A program made the position numbers and the translations under genes. The notes beneath the pieces are model-generated. The model was not told where the DNA came from. It ran no database searches and saw nothing but the letters and a program-made list of their open reading frames with translations. Below, piece after piece: positions 21,334 to 28,269 of a DNA stretch of 35,850 bases; position 1 is the stretch's first letter, and each line of letters begins with the position of its first letter. Location of the stretch: NCBI GenBank assembly GCA_036266975.1, contig DATAWZ010000141.1, positions 1 through 35,850 on the forward strand, written 5' to 3'. This DNA comes from DATAWZ01 sp036266975 (lineage in GTDB: Bacteria > Actinomycetota > Thermoleophilia > Solirubrobacterales > Solirubrobacteraceae).

Positions 21334-23745
21334 GTGGTCCGTCGTCGCCGTGTTCAGGCCGCCCTCGCCGGCGGCGCTCTCGCCGTCTCGCTCGCCGCCC
21401 TCCCCGCCGTCTCGGCCACCCCGGCCGCCGCGCAGACGCCCTCCCCGGCCCTGCCCAACCTCACCACCGCGCTGACGGGCCTGCCCGGCATCAGCGCAAA
21501 CGACGTCTCCGGCATCCTCACCGCCGTCGAGCAGCTGCAGGCCACCAACCCCGGTGGCATCGACACCACCTCGATCTTCTCCCCGATCGACACGCTCGCC
21601 CAGGGGCTCCTGGGCAGCGGCGACCTCACCAGCATCACCGGGCTGCTCGACAACCTGACCGGGCTGCTGGGCACGCTCACCGGGCTGCTGAGCAACCCGG
21701 CCGCGCCGAGCACGATCAGCGAGATCGTCGCTCAGCTCGAGCCGATCGCCACGAGCGCGGATTCGCCGTTGGAGCTCCAGCAGGGCATCACCACGCTCAT
21801 CTCGGCGTTGAACCTCGCCGACCTACCGCAGATGCTCGACGAGCTCGCCCCGGGCAACGACACCCTCATCGGCGACGTCGAGGACGAGCTCGCCGGGGCC
21901 CAGGGCCTCGGCCTGGGCGACTCGGCCGCGAGCGGATCGCTCGGCTCCCTGGGCACGATGCTCGGCAGCCTCGCCAGCGCGAGTGGGGCGAGCGGCAGCT
22001 CGCTGACCGCGCTGAGCGGCCTGGAGTCACTGTTCGGCTCCGGGACGGCGCTCACGCCGGCGCAGCTGCTCTCGGCGGTCGGGACCCTGCAGGGGCTCGC
22101 CTCCTCGCTGCCCTCGCAGTGGGGCCAGGTCGCCGGCGCGATCGCCGACGCGGTGCAGTCCGCCGGCTCGATCCTCGGCGAGCTCCCCGGGGCGCTCAGC
22201 ACCACGCAGATCACCAGCGCGCTCGGCGCGCTCGGCGGCCTGCCCTCGCTGTCCCTCGGCACGAGCGTCTCGGGTGGGACCCTCATGCCGATCGGCCCGG
22301 TGCTCGCCGACATGTCCAGCCAGAACAACGTCGACGTCTCCGACGGCTCGGCGGCAAGCAGCCTGAGCTCGCTCGCCGGCACGCTGGACAGCGGCACGCC
22401 TCTGGATCCCAGCGGCCTGCTCTCGGTGGTCAGCGCGCTGGAGGGGCTCGCGCCGAACCTGCCCTCTCCGCTGAACACGCTCGCCGACCAGCTCATCGCC
22501 CAGCTCCAGGGCTCGGGGACGATCTTCGGTGAGCTGCCGGGCCTACTGACCGGCACGCAGATCACCGGCGCGCTCGGCGCGCTCGGCGGCCTGCCGTCGC
22601 TCTCGCTCGGCACGAACGTGCCGACTGGCGCGCTTGGCCCCGTCGCGGCCGTGCTCACCGTGCTCTCCCAGCAGAGCGGGGTGTCGAGCACGCCCGCCGC
22701 GAGCGCCTTGGCCTCGCTGGCCAGCACGCTCGAGAACGCGAGCCTCGACCCGAGCGACCTGCTCTCGGCGATCGGCACCCTCCAGGGCCTGACCTCGGAT
22801 CTGCCCTCTCCGCTGAACACGCTCGCCGACCAGCTGATCGCCCAGCTCCAGGGTTCGGGGTCGATCTTCGGCGAGCTCTCCGGGCTCACCCCGACCCAGA
22901 TCACCGATGCGCTCGACGCGCTCGGCGGCCTGCCCGGGCTGTCCGGCGGGGCCACGGTCCCGGCGGGAACGCTCGCGCCGGTCGGGGCGATCCTGACCAT
23001 GCTCTCCGAGCAGAACGGCATCTCCGGGACGGTCGCCGGAACCACGCTGGCCTCGCTGGGCACGACACTCGACGACGCGAGCCTGGATCCCACCGATCTT
23101 CAGAGCGTGATCAGCCAGCTCGAGAGCCTTGCCGGCGATCTGCCCTCGCCCTTCGGAGGCCTCGTCTCGCAGGTCTCCGGCTCGCTCGGCGGCTCGGGTA
23201 GCCTCGGCGCCGGCACCGGGTCCGGGTCCGGCAGTGGCTCGGGCTCGGGGTCCGGCAGTGGCTCGGGGTCCGGTTCGGGTTCGGGCTCGGGGTCGGGCTC
23301 CGGCAGCGGCTCGGGGTCGGGCTCCGGCAGCGGCTCGGGCTCCGGCGGGACCGGCGCGACCAAGGCGCCCACGGCGACCACCGCCTCGCTTACGCCCGCC
23401 CAGCTCTCCGAGCTCGAGGCCTACTACGAGGCGGTCGCCGCCTCGCAGAGCCACGCGGCGAGCAAGAGCGCCTCACACGCCCGGATCGCCTCGGTCCGCA
23501 TGAAGGGCAGCAAGGTCGTGATCACCCTCAGCTGCTCGGCGGGCAGCGGGACCTGCCGCACGACGGTGGCCGCGCGCCAGTCCGGCCACACGGTGGGCCG
23601 GCGCAGCGCGACGGTCAAGGCGGGCGGGCGGGCGACGCTGACGTTCGCGCTCTCGAGCAGGCAACGTCACCGCGCCGGACACGGCCGGCCGCTGACGATC
23701 ACCGCCACGACCGGCAGCTACCGCGCGAGCACGACCCTTCGGTGA
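21334..23745 (+). CDS. Large repetitive secreted protein with Gly-Ser linker and Cys-paired C-terminal domain
   Basis: 803 aa from GTG 21334, chosen because AAGGAG (21323-21328) sits 5 nt upstream and a signal peptide follows at once (RRRRVQAALAGGALAVSLAALPAVSATPAAAQ, cleavage near residue 34). Residues about 35-620 are leucine/serine-rich helical repeats; a unit of about 114-117 residues is recognisable by LQGL...LPSPLNTLADQLIAQLQGSG, IFGEL, QIT.ALGALGGLPSLSLGT and ASALASLASTLE. Two 60-nt copies are almost identical (22459 and 22801). Residues 629-671 are a pure Gly-Ser spacer. The last 110 residues hold a beta domain with one Cys pair (LSCSAGSGTC). No sortase motif. Probably surface-exposed or cell-wall associated; function not recognised. 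Confidence 0.88.
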   Translation: MVRRRRVQAALAGGALAVSLAALPAVSATPAAAQTPSPALPNLTTALTGLPGISANDVSGILTAVEQLQATNPGGIDTTSIFSPIDTLAQGLLGSGDLTSITGLLDNLTGLLGTLTGLLSNPAAPSTISEIVAQLEPIATSADSPLELQQGITTLISALNLADLPQMLDELAPGNDTLIGDVEDELAGAQGLGLGDSAASGSLGSLGTMLGSLASASGASGSSLTALSGLESLFGSGTALTPAQLLSAVGTLQGLASSLPSQWGQVAGAIADAVQSAGSILGELPGALSTTQITSALGALGGLPSLSLGTSVSGGTLMPIGPVLADMSSQNNVDVSDGSAASSLSSLAGTLDSGTPLDPSGLLSVVSALEGLAPNLPSPLNTLADQLIAQLQGSGTIFGELPGLLTGTQITGALGALGGLPSLSLGTNVPTGALGPVAAVLTVLSQQSGVSSTPAASALASLASTLENASLDPSDLLSAIGTLQGLTSDLPSPLNTLADQLIAQLQGSGSIFGELSGLTPTQITDALDALGGLPGLSGGATVPAGTLAPVGAILTMLSEQNGISGTVAGTTLASLGTTLDDASLDPTDLQSVISQLESLAGDLPSPFGGLVSQVSGSLGGSGSLGAGTGSGSGSGSGSGSGSGSGSGSGSGSGSGSGSGSGSGSGSGSGSGGTGATKAPTATTASLTPAQLSELEAYYEAVAASQSHAASKSASHARIASVRMKGSKVVITLSCSAGSGTCRTTVAARQSGHTVGRRSATVKAGGRATLTFALSSRQRHRAGHGRPLTITATTGSYRASTTLR
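22459..22860 (+). repeat. Two near-identical 60-nt copies with 342-nt period inside the secreted-protein gene
   Basis: The segments 22459-22518 and 22801-22860, both starting CTGCCCTCTCCGCTGAACAC, differ at only two positions. The period of 342 nt is 114 codons, one protein repeat. Less conserved flanking repeats (about 22210 and 22561) are 351 nt apart. This points to recent duplication or gene conversion within an older repeat family. Confidence 0.8.
23218..23346 (+). repeat. Gly-Ser coding tract with perfect tandem 24-mer
   Basis: 129 nt encode 43 alternating Gly and Ser residues. Codons vary (GGC/GGG/GGT with TCC/TCG/AGC/AGT/TCT-type choice), but a 24-nt unit starting GGCTCGGGGTCGGGCTCCGG occurs twice in perfect tandem (23284-23307 and 23308-23331). 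This kind of tract can change length by slippage or recombination in 6-nt steps without breaking the frame. Confidence 0.85.
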
Positions 23746-23757
23746 CGCTGGCGGACC

Positions 23758-23794
23758 CGCCATGGCATGGCCGTGCTACGGTCGTGCCATGGCG
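23758..23794. promoter_or_regulatory. 37-bp dyad over the antitoxin start, probable autoregulatory operator
   Basis: Outer arms CGCCATGGCA (23758-23767) and TGCCATGGCG (23785-23794) are perfect complements. Inner arms TGGCCG and CGGTCG match at 4 of 6 around TGCTA. The dyad contains the presumed -10 box TACGGT and the antitoxin ATG (23789). Toxin-antitoxin operons are usually repressed by the antitoxin or complex bound at such a palindrome. Confidence 0.7.
23777..23782 (+). promoter_or_regulatory. Probable -10 box of the toxin-antitoxin operon (leaderless)
   Basis: TACGGT ends 6 nt before ATG 23789, so transcription would start essentially at the start codon. It lies inside the dyad at 23758-23794. 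Confidence 0.5.
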
Positions 23795-24025
23795 CGTATC
23801 CGTGTCAGCACGACGGTGGATGCCGACCTCCTGGCGCGTGCACGGGAGCTGCGGGCCGGGGTGACAGACGCCGCCCTGCTCGACGAGGCGCTGTCCACCC
23901 TGATGGCCCAGCACCACCGCGCCGAGATCGACGCCAAGTTCGAGGCGTACGACCGTATCCCGCTAGACGCGCCGGACGAGTGGGGCGACCTGCAGTCGTG
24001 GCTGGAAGCCGCTCGGCGGTCGTGA
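23789..24025 (+). CDS. Type II antitoxin (MazE/VapB-like, ribbon-helix-helix)
   Basis: 78 aa from ATG 23789. The N-terminus ARIRVSTTVDADLLARARELRAGVTDAALLDEALSTLM has the strand-helix-helix pattern of ribbon-helix-helix antitoxins. The C-terminal half (FEAYDRIPLDAPDEWGDLQSWLEAARRS) is acidic with aromatic residues, typical of the extended toxin-binding tail. An ATG at 23762 is in frame, but it lies in the operator upstream of the presumed -10 box, so I reject it. Its stop overlaps the toxin start (GTGA). It should neutralise the MazF-like toxin and repress the operon through the overlapping dyad. Confidence 0.88.
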   Translation: MARIRVSTTVDADLLARARELRAGVTDAALLDEALSTLMAQHHRAEIDAKFEAYDRIPLDAPDEWGDLQSWLEAARRS

Positions 24026-24354
24026 CGGCCGGCCTTCCGGCTCGCGGCGAGGTCTGGTGGTGCGAGCTCCCCGAGATCGCCCGACGTCCCGTCGTCGTGC
24101 TCTCACGGGATACGACCATTCCGCGGCGGCGGCGCGTGATTGTGGCGCCGTGTACGACCAAGATCCGAGGCATCGAGACCGAGGTCGTGCTCGACCCGGA
24201 GGTTGACCCGGTGCCGAAACCATCGGCCGCAAGCCTCGACGCCGTCCAGGATGTGTCGATGGTGGAGCTCGTTGAGCGCCTGGGCCGCCTCAGCGCGGAT
24301 CGCATGCGGGCGATCTGCGACGCGCTCGCGGTGGCCGTGGACTGCGGCGGCTGA
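24022..24354 (+). CDS. MazF/PemK-family toxin endoribonuclease
   Basis: 110 aa from GTG 24022. PemK-like features: RGEVWWCELPE at the start, RPVVVLSRD with the conserved Arg, IVAPCTTKIRG with the conserved Thr, then SAASLDAVQDVSMVELVERLGRLS. MazF toxins cleave mRNA (some tRNA or rRNA) at short sequences and stop growth; the cognate sequence cannot be read here. It is coupled to the antitoxin by a 4-nt overlap and converges with the phosphodiesterase gene (19 nt between stops). Key residues look intact, so the pair is probably active. Confidence 0.9.
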   Translation: MTAGLPARGEVWWCELPEIARRPVVVLSRDTTIPRRRRVIVAPCTTKIRGIETEVVLDPEVDPVPKPSAASLDAVQDVSMVELVERLGRLSADRMRAICDALAVAVDCGG

Positions 24355-24373
24355 CCTAACTCACCGCTCACGC

Positions 24374-25879
24374 TCAGGCCTGCACGCCGAAGTGCTCGGT
24401 CACCATCGCCGCGACGTCGCGGATCGACCAGCACTTCGGCGCCTGGCCGCCGGGGGGCTCCACGCCGCAGTACAGCAGCGCCCCGTGGGAGTCGCTCGCG
24501 TGCAGGGAGCCGTGGCTGCCGCCGCCGACGTGCGCCTGGCCACCCCAGTCCAGGAACTCGTAGCCCGGCCCGGCGGAGAGGGCGACGTCGCCCGAGCTCG
24601 GGCAGGTGAGCGCCGACCAGACCCGCTGCAGGGCGTCGGGGTAGGCCGGGCTCTCCAGGTGCCCCTGCTTCACCCGGGCGCCGAGGGTGGCCAGCGAGCC
24701 CTGCACGCGCCAGCGTCCGCCGCGGTCGTCGACGACGTCGCCGCCGGGCGCGAAGCGCAGCTCTCGCGTGTCGTCGGCGATCACGCCCTGGCCGCTGGCG
24801 CGGTCGAGCCACATGACCAGGTCGACGCCCTCGACCGTCCGGCAGTGCTCGACCAGGCGCGGGAGCAGCACCTCGCGCGCCTCAGGCACGAGCACGTAGA
24901 TCATCGCCGAGCGCTGGGCCGGGCAGACGGCGATCTCGGCCTCCTCGGGCGAGCGGCTCGGCGGCTGGGGTACGCGCCGGGGTGGCTGCAGGGTGGCGAA
25001 GTCCGACAGCTGGTCGAAGATGCGGATCGCCTTCTCCACCATGGTGTGGGAGTGGTCGGCGACGGCGATGACCGCGTACCCCGCCAGGAAGGGCTCGATC
25101 CCGCCCGCCGCCTGGGCCACGCGTCCGAGCTGGCGGTCGGCCTCGGCGATCGAGTCGACCTGGGCGTGGGGCCCGTGCTTGTGCGAGTGCCAGTCGTTGT
25201 CCGGCAGCGAGAGCAGCAGGAAGTCGAACAGGTCGTGCTCGACCAGGTAGGCGCCCACGCAGCCGGCGTGGCGGTCGCGCACGCCGGGCATGCCCAGCTG
25301 AGAGCGGCAGCCGGTGCGCCGGCTGGCGAAGATGTCGGCGTAGAAGAGCTCGCGCGGGCCGAGCACCGAGTCCCGGAAGCCGGCGGCCGAGGCGAGCCGG
25401 GTGAGCGCGGTGTCGCGGGCCACGTCGTGCACGTGCCGCCCGCGGTACATCAGGTAGGTCGTGCCCGCCGTACGCACGCCGGCATCGTCGAGCCGTTCGA
25501 AGACGGTCAGGGCGTCCGCCGCCAGGTGCGATCGGTTCATGTTGTAGACGGTGTCGGTGAGTTGCTGGGCGAACCCGAAGCGGCGCGCGGCGCTGAAGCT
25601 CGAGCCGTACTCGACGTACCGGCGCTCCTCGCGGTGGTACCAGTTCATCGAGGGAATGTGGTGCGTCTCCTGGTTGACGCCGGTGGCGATCGACGCGGCG
25701 CACACCGGCGTGACCGACGGGAAGGCCGCGGTGCAGCGATCGGTGTAGCTGCCGCGACGGCGGATCTCGGCGAGCACCGGCGCACGCCCCGCCTCGATCG
25801 CCCGTTCGAGCATCGCCGGCTTGCAGCCGTCGATCACGGCGAGAACGAGCTTGGGCGGGCGGGCCGGCGGCGTGCTCAC
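24374..25879 (-). CDS. Alkaline-phosphatase-superfamily phosphodiesterase/nucleotide pyrophosphatase
   Basis: 501 aa from GTG 25879, which overlaps the stop of the upstream membrane-protein gene (GTGA). Family features: LVLAVIDGCKP with metal-binding Asp 17; AAFPSVTPVCAASIATG with nucleophile Thr about 57; LSLPDNDWHSHKHGP; IAVADHSHTMVEKA with the Asp-His metal pair; and C-terminal GGSHGSLHASDSHGALLY with further metal His. These are the two-zinc-site residues of type I phosphodiesterases. No signal peptide is evident, so it seems cytoplasmic or peripheral. Natural substrate unknown. The frame remains open far upstream on this strand, but only as a shadow of other genes. Confidence 0.9.
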   Translation of the reverse strand: MSTPPARPPKLVLAVIDGCKPAMLERAIEAGRAPVLAEIRRRGSYTDRCTAAFPSVTPVCAASIATGVNQETHHIPSMNWYHREERRYVEYGSSFSAARRFGFAQQLTDTVYNMNRSHLAADALTVFERLDDAGVRTAGTTYLMYRGRHVHDVARDTALTRLASAAGFRDSVLGPRELFYADIFASRRTGCRSQLGMPGVRDRHAGCVGAYLVEHDLFDFLLLSLPDNDWHSHKHGPHAQVDSIAEADRQLGRVAQAAGGIEPFLAGYAVIAVADHSHTMVEKAIRIFDQLSDFATLQPPRRVPQPPSRSPEEAEIAVCPAQRSAMIYVLVPEAREVLLPRLVEHCRTVEGVDLVMWLDRASGQGVIADDTRELRFAPGGDVVDDRGGRWRVQGSLATLGARVKQGHLESPAYPDALQRVWSALTCPSSGDVALSAGPGYEFLDWGGQAHVGGGSHGSLHASDSHGALLYCGVEPPGGQAPKCWSIRDVAAMVTEHFGVQA

Positions 25880-26481
25880 CGCAGGATACGCAGCCCCGCG
25901 TACTTCGTGCCCCGGCGGCGCAGGCGAGCCGCGAGCAACAGCAGCATCGGGGGGACGGTCAGGAAGCCCAGTGGCTTGTAGGCGACGGTCATCGCGGCGA
26001 ACACGAGCGCCACGCCATCGACGTACAGGGACAGCGCCTCGCGGGCGGCGCGATCGGTCAGGCGCTTGCGGGCGCCGGAGAGGATGGGCGCGGTCGCGAC
26101 GGTGGCGAGCGCGGCGCACCCGGCGCCGGCCACCGCGCCGATCCAGCCGTGGTGGCCGTGGTCGCGCAGGGTCCCCCCGAAGAGCAGCGCGGCCGCGGCC
26201 GCGCCCATGAGCGCGATCACGATCGCGAGCGGGCGGCGGCCGAAGGGGTTGAACGGGTCGGCCTTCAGCAGCACCTGAACCACCCAGACCAGGATGTAGA
26301 GCCCGGCGACCGCGAGCAGCCACCAGTCCTTCTGCAGGAAGTGGAAGTGGCCGTAGCGGAACGCCATCTTGAAATGGTGTCCGACCGCCAACCCGCAGGC
26401 GAGCAGGGTGGGCAGGAAGGGCCGCAGGCCCGCGGCGACGCCCAGGCCAACGCCGAGACCGATCTGGAAGAGCAGGCTCAT
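25876..26481 (-). CDS. Small polytopic membrane protein (DUF4126-like)
   Basis: 201 aa from ATG 26481 (MSLLFQIGLGVGLGVAAGLRPFLPTLLACGLA). Four or five hydrophobic segments; the GLGVAAGLRPFLPTLL start and the later LGFLTVPPMLLLLAARLRRRG recall DUF4126 proteins, whose function is unknown. An in-frame ATG at 26490 exists, but a TATCGT -10 box ends at 26492, so a transcript from it should begin near 26481; I prefer the inner ATG. It is coupled by a 4-nt overlap to the phosphodiesterase gene, suggesting joint function at the membrane. Confidence 0.8.
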   Translation of the reverse strand: MSLLFQIGLGVGLGVAAGLRPFLPTLLACGLAVGHHFKMAFRYGHFHFLQKDWWLLAVAGLYILVWVVQVLLKADPFNPFGRRPLAIVIALMGAAAAALLFGGTLRDHGHHGWIGAVAGAGCAALATVATAPILSGARKRLTDRAAREALSLYVDGVALVFAAMTVAYKPLGFLTVPPMLLLLAARLRRRGTKYAGLRILR

Positions 26482-26491
26482 CGGCGGCATG

Positions 26492-26497
26492 ACGATA
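26492..26497 (-). promoter_or_regulatory. Probable -10 box of the DUF4126-like/phosphodiesterase pair
   Basis: TATCGT on the minus strand, 10 nt before ATG 26481. It argues for that ATG as the start and for a near-leaderless mRNA. Confidence 0.45.
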
Positions 26498-26565
26498 GAG
26501 AAAAAGGCGCGGTGCCCCCTCTCTGACGGCGCTGCACGTGGACGAGTCGAGAACGCCCGTGCGGG

Positions 26566-27057
26566 CTACTGATCGCCGGCGGCGAAGTCCTCGGGCGTGA
26601 CCTGGTCGAGGAACTCCTTGAACTTCTCCACGACGTCGTCGGTCTCCTCGGCGTCGTGCTCGAACTCGATCGCCGACTCGGCGATGACCTCCTCGGCCGC
26701 GTAGATCGGGGCGCCGGAGCGCACGGCCAGGGCGATCGCGTCGCTCGGGCGCGAGTCGATCTCCAGCTCGCGTCCGTTGACCGACAGGGTGATCGAGGCG
26801 AAGAAGGTGTTCTCGCGCAGCTCGGTCACCGCGACCTGCGTGCACTTGACCTCGAGCTCGTTGAGCATCTCGCAGAGCAGGTCGTGGGTCATCGGGCGCG
26901 GCGTGTTGGCCCCCTGCAGCTTCATCAGGATCGACGCGGCCTCGGGGTGCCCGATCCAGATCGGCAGGTACTTGTTGCTGTCCACGGCCTTCAGCAACAC
27001 GATGGGCTGCTTGCCAACCATGTCGAAGCTGACGCCGTAGATGACCATCTCCTGCAC
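26566..27057 (-). CDS. Bifunctional nuclease family protein (BFN, DUF151)
   Basis: 163 aa from GTG 27057. The whole first 130 residues match the BFN domain: GVSFDMVGKQPIVLLKAVDSNKYLPIWIGHPEAASILMKLQG, RPMTHDLLCEMLNELEVK, TFFASITLSVNGRELEIDSRPSDAIALAVRSGAPIYAAEEV. The tail is acidic (EHDAEETDDVVEKFKEFLDQ). Members have reported DNase/RNase activity in plants and structural work in Thermotoga, but the bacterial role is unsettled. GTG 27057 lies 10 nt after a TATACT box. It is divergent from the NlpC/P60-like lipoprotein gene (133 bp). Confidence 0.93.
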   Translation of the reverse strand: MQEMVIYGVSFDMVGKQPIVLLKAVDSNKYLPIWIGHPEAASILMKLQGANTPRPMTHDLLCEMLNELEVKCTQVAVTELRENTFFASITLSVNGRELEIDSRPSDAIALAVRSGAPIYAAEEVIAESAIEFEHDAEETDDVVEKFKEFLDQVTPEDFAAGDQ

Positions 27058-27067
27058 GGGTCAGGAC

Positions 27068-27073
27068 AGTATA
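27068..27073 (-). promoter_or_regulatory. Probable -10 box of the bifunctional nuclease gene
   Basis: TATACT on the minus strand, ending 10 nt before GTG 27057; the best match to TANNNT in the window. Implies a leader of about 3 nt. Confidence 0.55.
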
Positions 27074-27152
27074 GGTCGCGTCTCGGGCCGGCTCTCGGGG
27101 GTCTGCGCCCGTCCCTGCGCCGCAAATCGGCGCCGTCAGCCCGTGCTTGGAA

Positions 27153-27176
27153 TACTCTGTACCGGCCATGACCGGT
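27153..27176 (+). promoter_or_regulatory. Probable -10 box and small palindrome upstream of the lipoprotein gene
   Basis: TACTCT (27153-27158) is followed by the imperfect palindrome ACCGGCCATGACCGGT (27161-27176, 14 of 16 symmetric). A transcript from here would carry a leader of about 25-30 nt with GGAGAG before GTG 27191. The palindrome could be an operator or the base of a leader hairpin. Confidence 0.35.
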
Positions 27177-27190
27177 GGAGAGATGTTGAC

Positions 27191-27982
27191 GTGTCCGTCG
27201 GGCGTTCGCTGAGCACGGCTGGGGTCGTCGCCGCGGTGGCCCTCGTCGCCGCGGGCTGCGGCTCCGGGAGCCGCTCGGCCCCGCAGCGCGCCGACCAGGG
27301 CACCGAATTGAAGGTGGCGTTCGCCTCGAACGGAAACGCGGGCGTCTCCGAGGCGCCCGATCCCGAGGAGGGCAGGAGCTTTCCGATCTCGGCCAGCCAG
27401 GTCCACCACGCCAACGCGGCCAGCCCTCAGGCCGTTGGTGCGCGGGCATCGGTGAGCCCGATGGCCCCCTCGGACGCCGAGATCAAGGCCGAGCTCAAGC
27501 AGATGCACCAGGCGCTCGCCCAGGCTCAGCAGCAGGCTGAGTCCCAGGTGAGCGACCCGGTGCCCGGCGGCGGCTCGATCGGCGGCAGCGGCGCGCTCAC
27601 CGCGCCGCCCGGACTGCCCTTGATCGTCGACCAGGTCATCGCCGGCGGCAACGCGATCGCCGACTTCCCCTACATCTGGGGCGGTGGGCACGCCTCCTTC
27701 GTGGCCAACGGGTACGACTGCTCGGGATCGGTCAGCTACGCGCTCGCCGCGGGCGGCCTGGTCTCCTCGCCGATGGTCTCCGGCGACTTCGAGAACTGGG
27801 GCGTGGCCGGGCCCGGCCGCTACATCACCGTCTTCGCGACCGCCGGCCACGTGTTCATGAACGTCGCCGGCTACTGGTTCGACACCGCGGGCCGCAGCGG
27901 CCCGTACACCTCCCGCTGGCTGGTCCCCGGGGCCGACCCGTCGACCGCAGGCTACGTCGTCCGTCACTGGCCAGGTCTCTGA
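27191..27982 (+). CDS. NlpC/P60-like lipoprotein (putative cell-wall peptidase)
   Basis: 263 aa from GTG 27191, preceded by GGAGAG. The signal peptide ends in the lipobox VAAGC (Cys about residue 22), so it should be lipid-anchored outside. A disordered stretch and a helical Gln-rich segment (IKAELKQMHQALAQAQQQAESQV, about 97-120) lead to the catalytic-like domain (about 145-263): YIWGGGHASFVANGYDCSGSVSYAL with the Cys of the DCSG motif, and later TAGHVFMNVAGYWFDTAG with the His. These match the Cys/His pair of NlpC/P60 enzymes, which cut peptide bonds in peptidoglycan. The third catalytic residue is not obvious. The next gene overlaps the stop by 1 nt. Confidence 0.85.
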   Translation: MSVGRSLSTAGVVAAVALVAAGCGSGSRSAPQRADQGTELKVAFASNGNAGVSEAPDPEEGRSFPISASQVHHANAASPQAVGARASVSPMAPSDAEIKAELKQMHQALAQAQQQAESQVSDPVPGGGSIGGSGALTAPPGLPLIVDQVIAGGNAIADFPYIWGGGHASFVANGYDCSGSVSYALAAGGLVSSPMVSGDFENWGVAGPGRYITVFATAGHVFMNVAGYWFDTAGRSGPYTSRWLVPGADPSTAGYVVRHWPGL

Positions 27983-28239
27983 TGGTGATGACGCCCTTCC
28001 TCGGCGTCCTGGCGGTCACGGGGATGGTGCTGGGCTACATCGCGCTCTACTGGGCCTGGAAGCACGTCTTCGTCGAGCGTCCCGACGCGCGTGCCGCGCG
28101 CGAGGCCGAGGAAGCGGCGGTGCTCGAGCAGGTGCGCGGCGGCGCGTTCCGCACGATCGACCGCTCCGCCGAGTTGCAGGCGCTCGACCAGCGCCCGCTG
28201 CACGCGCCCGGGGTCGGCCACCGGCAGCGGCGGCCGTAG
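27982..28239 (+). CDS. Small single-pass membrane protein
   Basis: 85 aa; ATG 27982 shares one base with the stop of the lipoprotein gene (TGATG), indicating coupling. One transmembrane helix (about 5-25, PFLGVLAVTGMVLGYIALYWA) is followed by a charged, probably cytoplasmic, helix (PDARAAREAEEAAVLEQVRGG) and a basic tail. No family recognised. It may partner the lipoprotein in the envelope. Confidence 0.7.
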   Translation: MVMTPFLGVLAVTGMVLGYIALYWAWKHVFVERPDARAAREAEEAAVLEQVRGGAFRTIDRSAELQALDQRPLHAPGVGHRQRRP

Positions 28240-28256
28240 GCCTCCGCGCTCGCCTT

Positions 28257-28262
28257 TAACCT
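28257..28262 (+). promoter_or_regulatory. Probable -10 box of murL-murD2 (leaderless)
   Basis: TAACCT ends 7 nt before GTG 28270, so transcription would start on the start codon. No Shine-Dalgarno is present. Confidence 0.5.
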
Positions 28263-28269
28263 AAGCCCG

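Noticed and set aside
23218..23346. CRISPR-like or non-coding tandem repeat
   Set aside because: The repeats are in frame and encode Gly-Ser within a signal-peptide-bearing protein; there are no unique spacers.
26555..26566. GCCCG-TG-CGGGC palindrome at the bifunctional nuclease stop as terminator
   Set aside because: Five-base arms with a two-base loop and no T-run are too weak in GC-rich DNA.
24374..27967. A single open frame of about 1,200 codons on the minus strand
   Set aside because: Only the last 501 codons resemble a protein (phosphodiesterase). The rest is antisense or out-of-frame to the DUF4126-like, nuclease and lipoprotein genes and is Arg/Gly/Ala-rich, as expected of GC-rich shadow frames.
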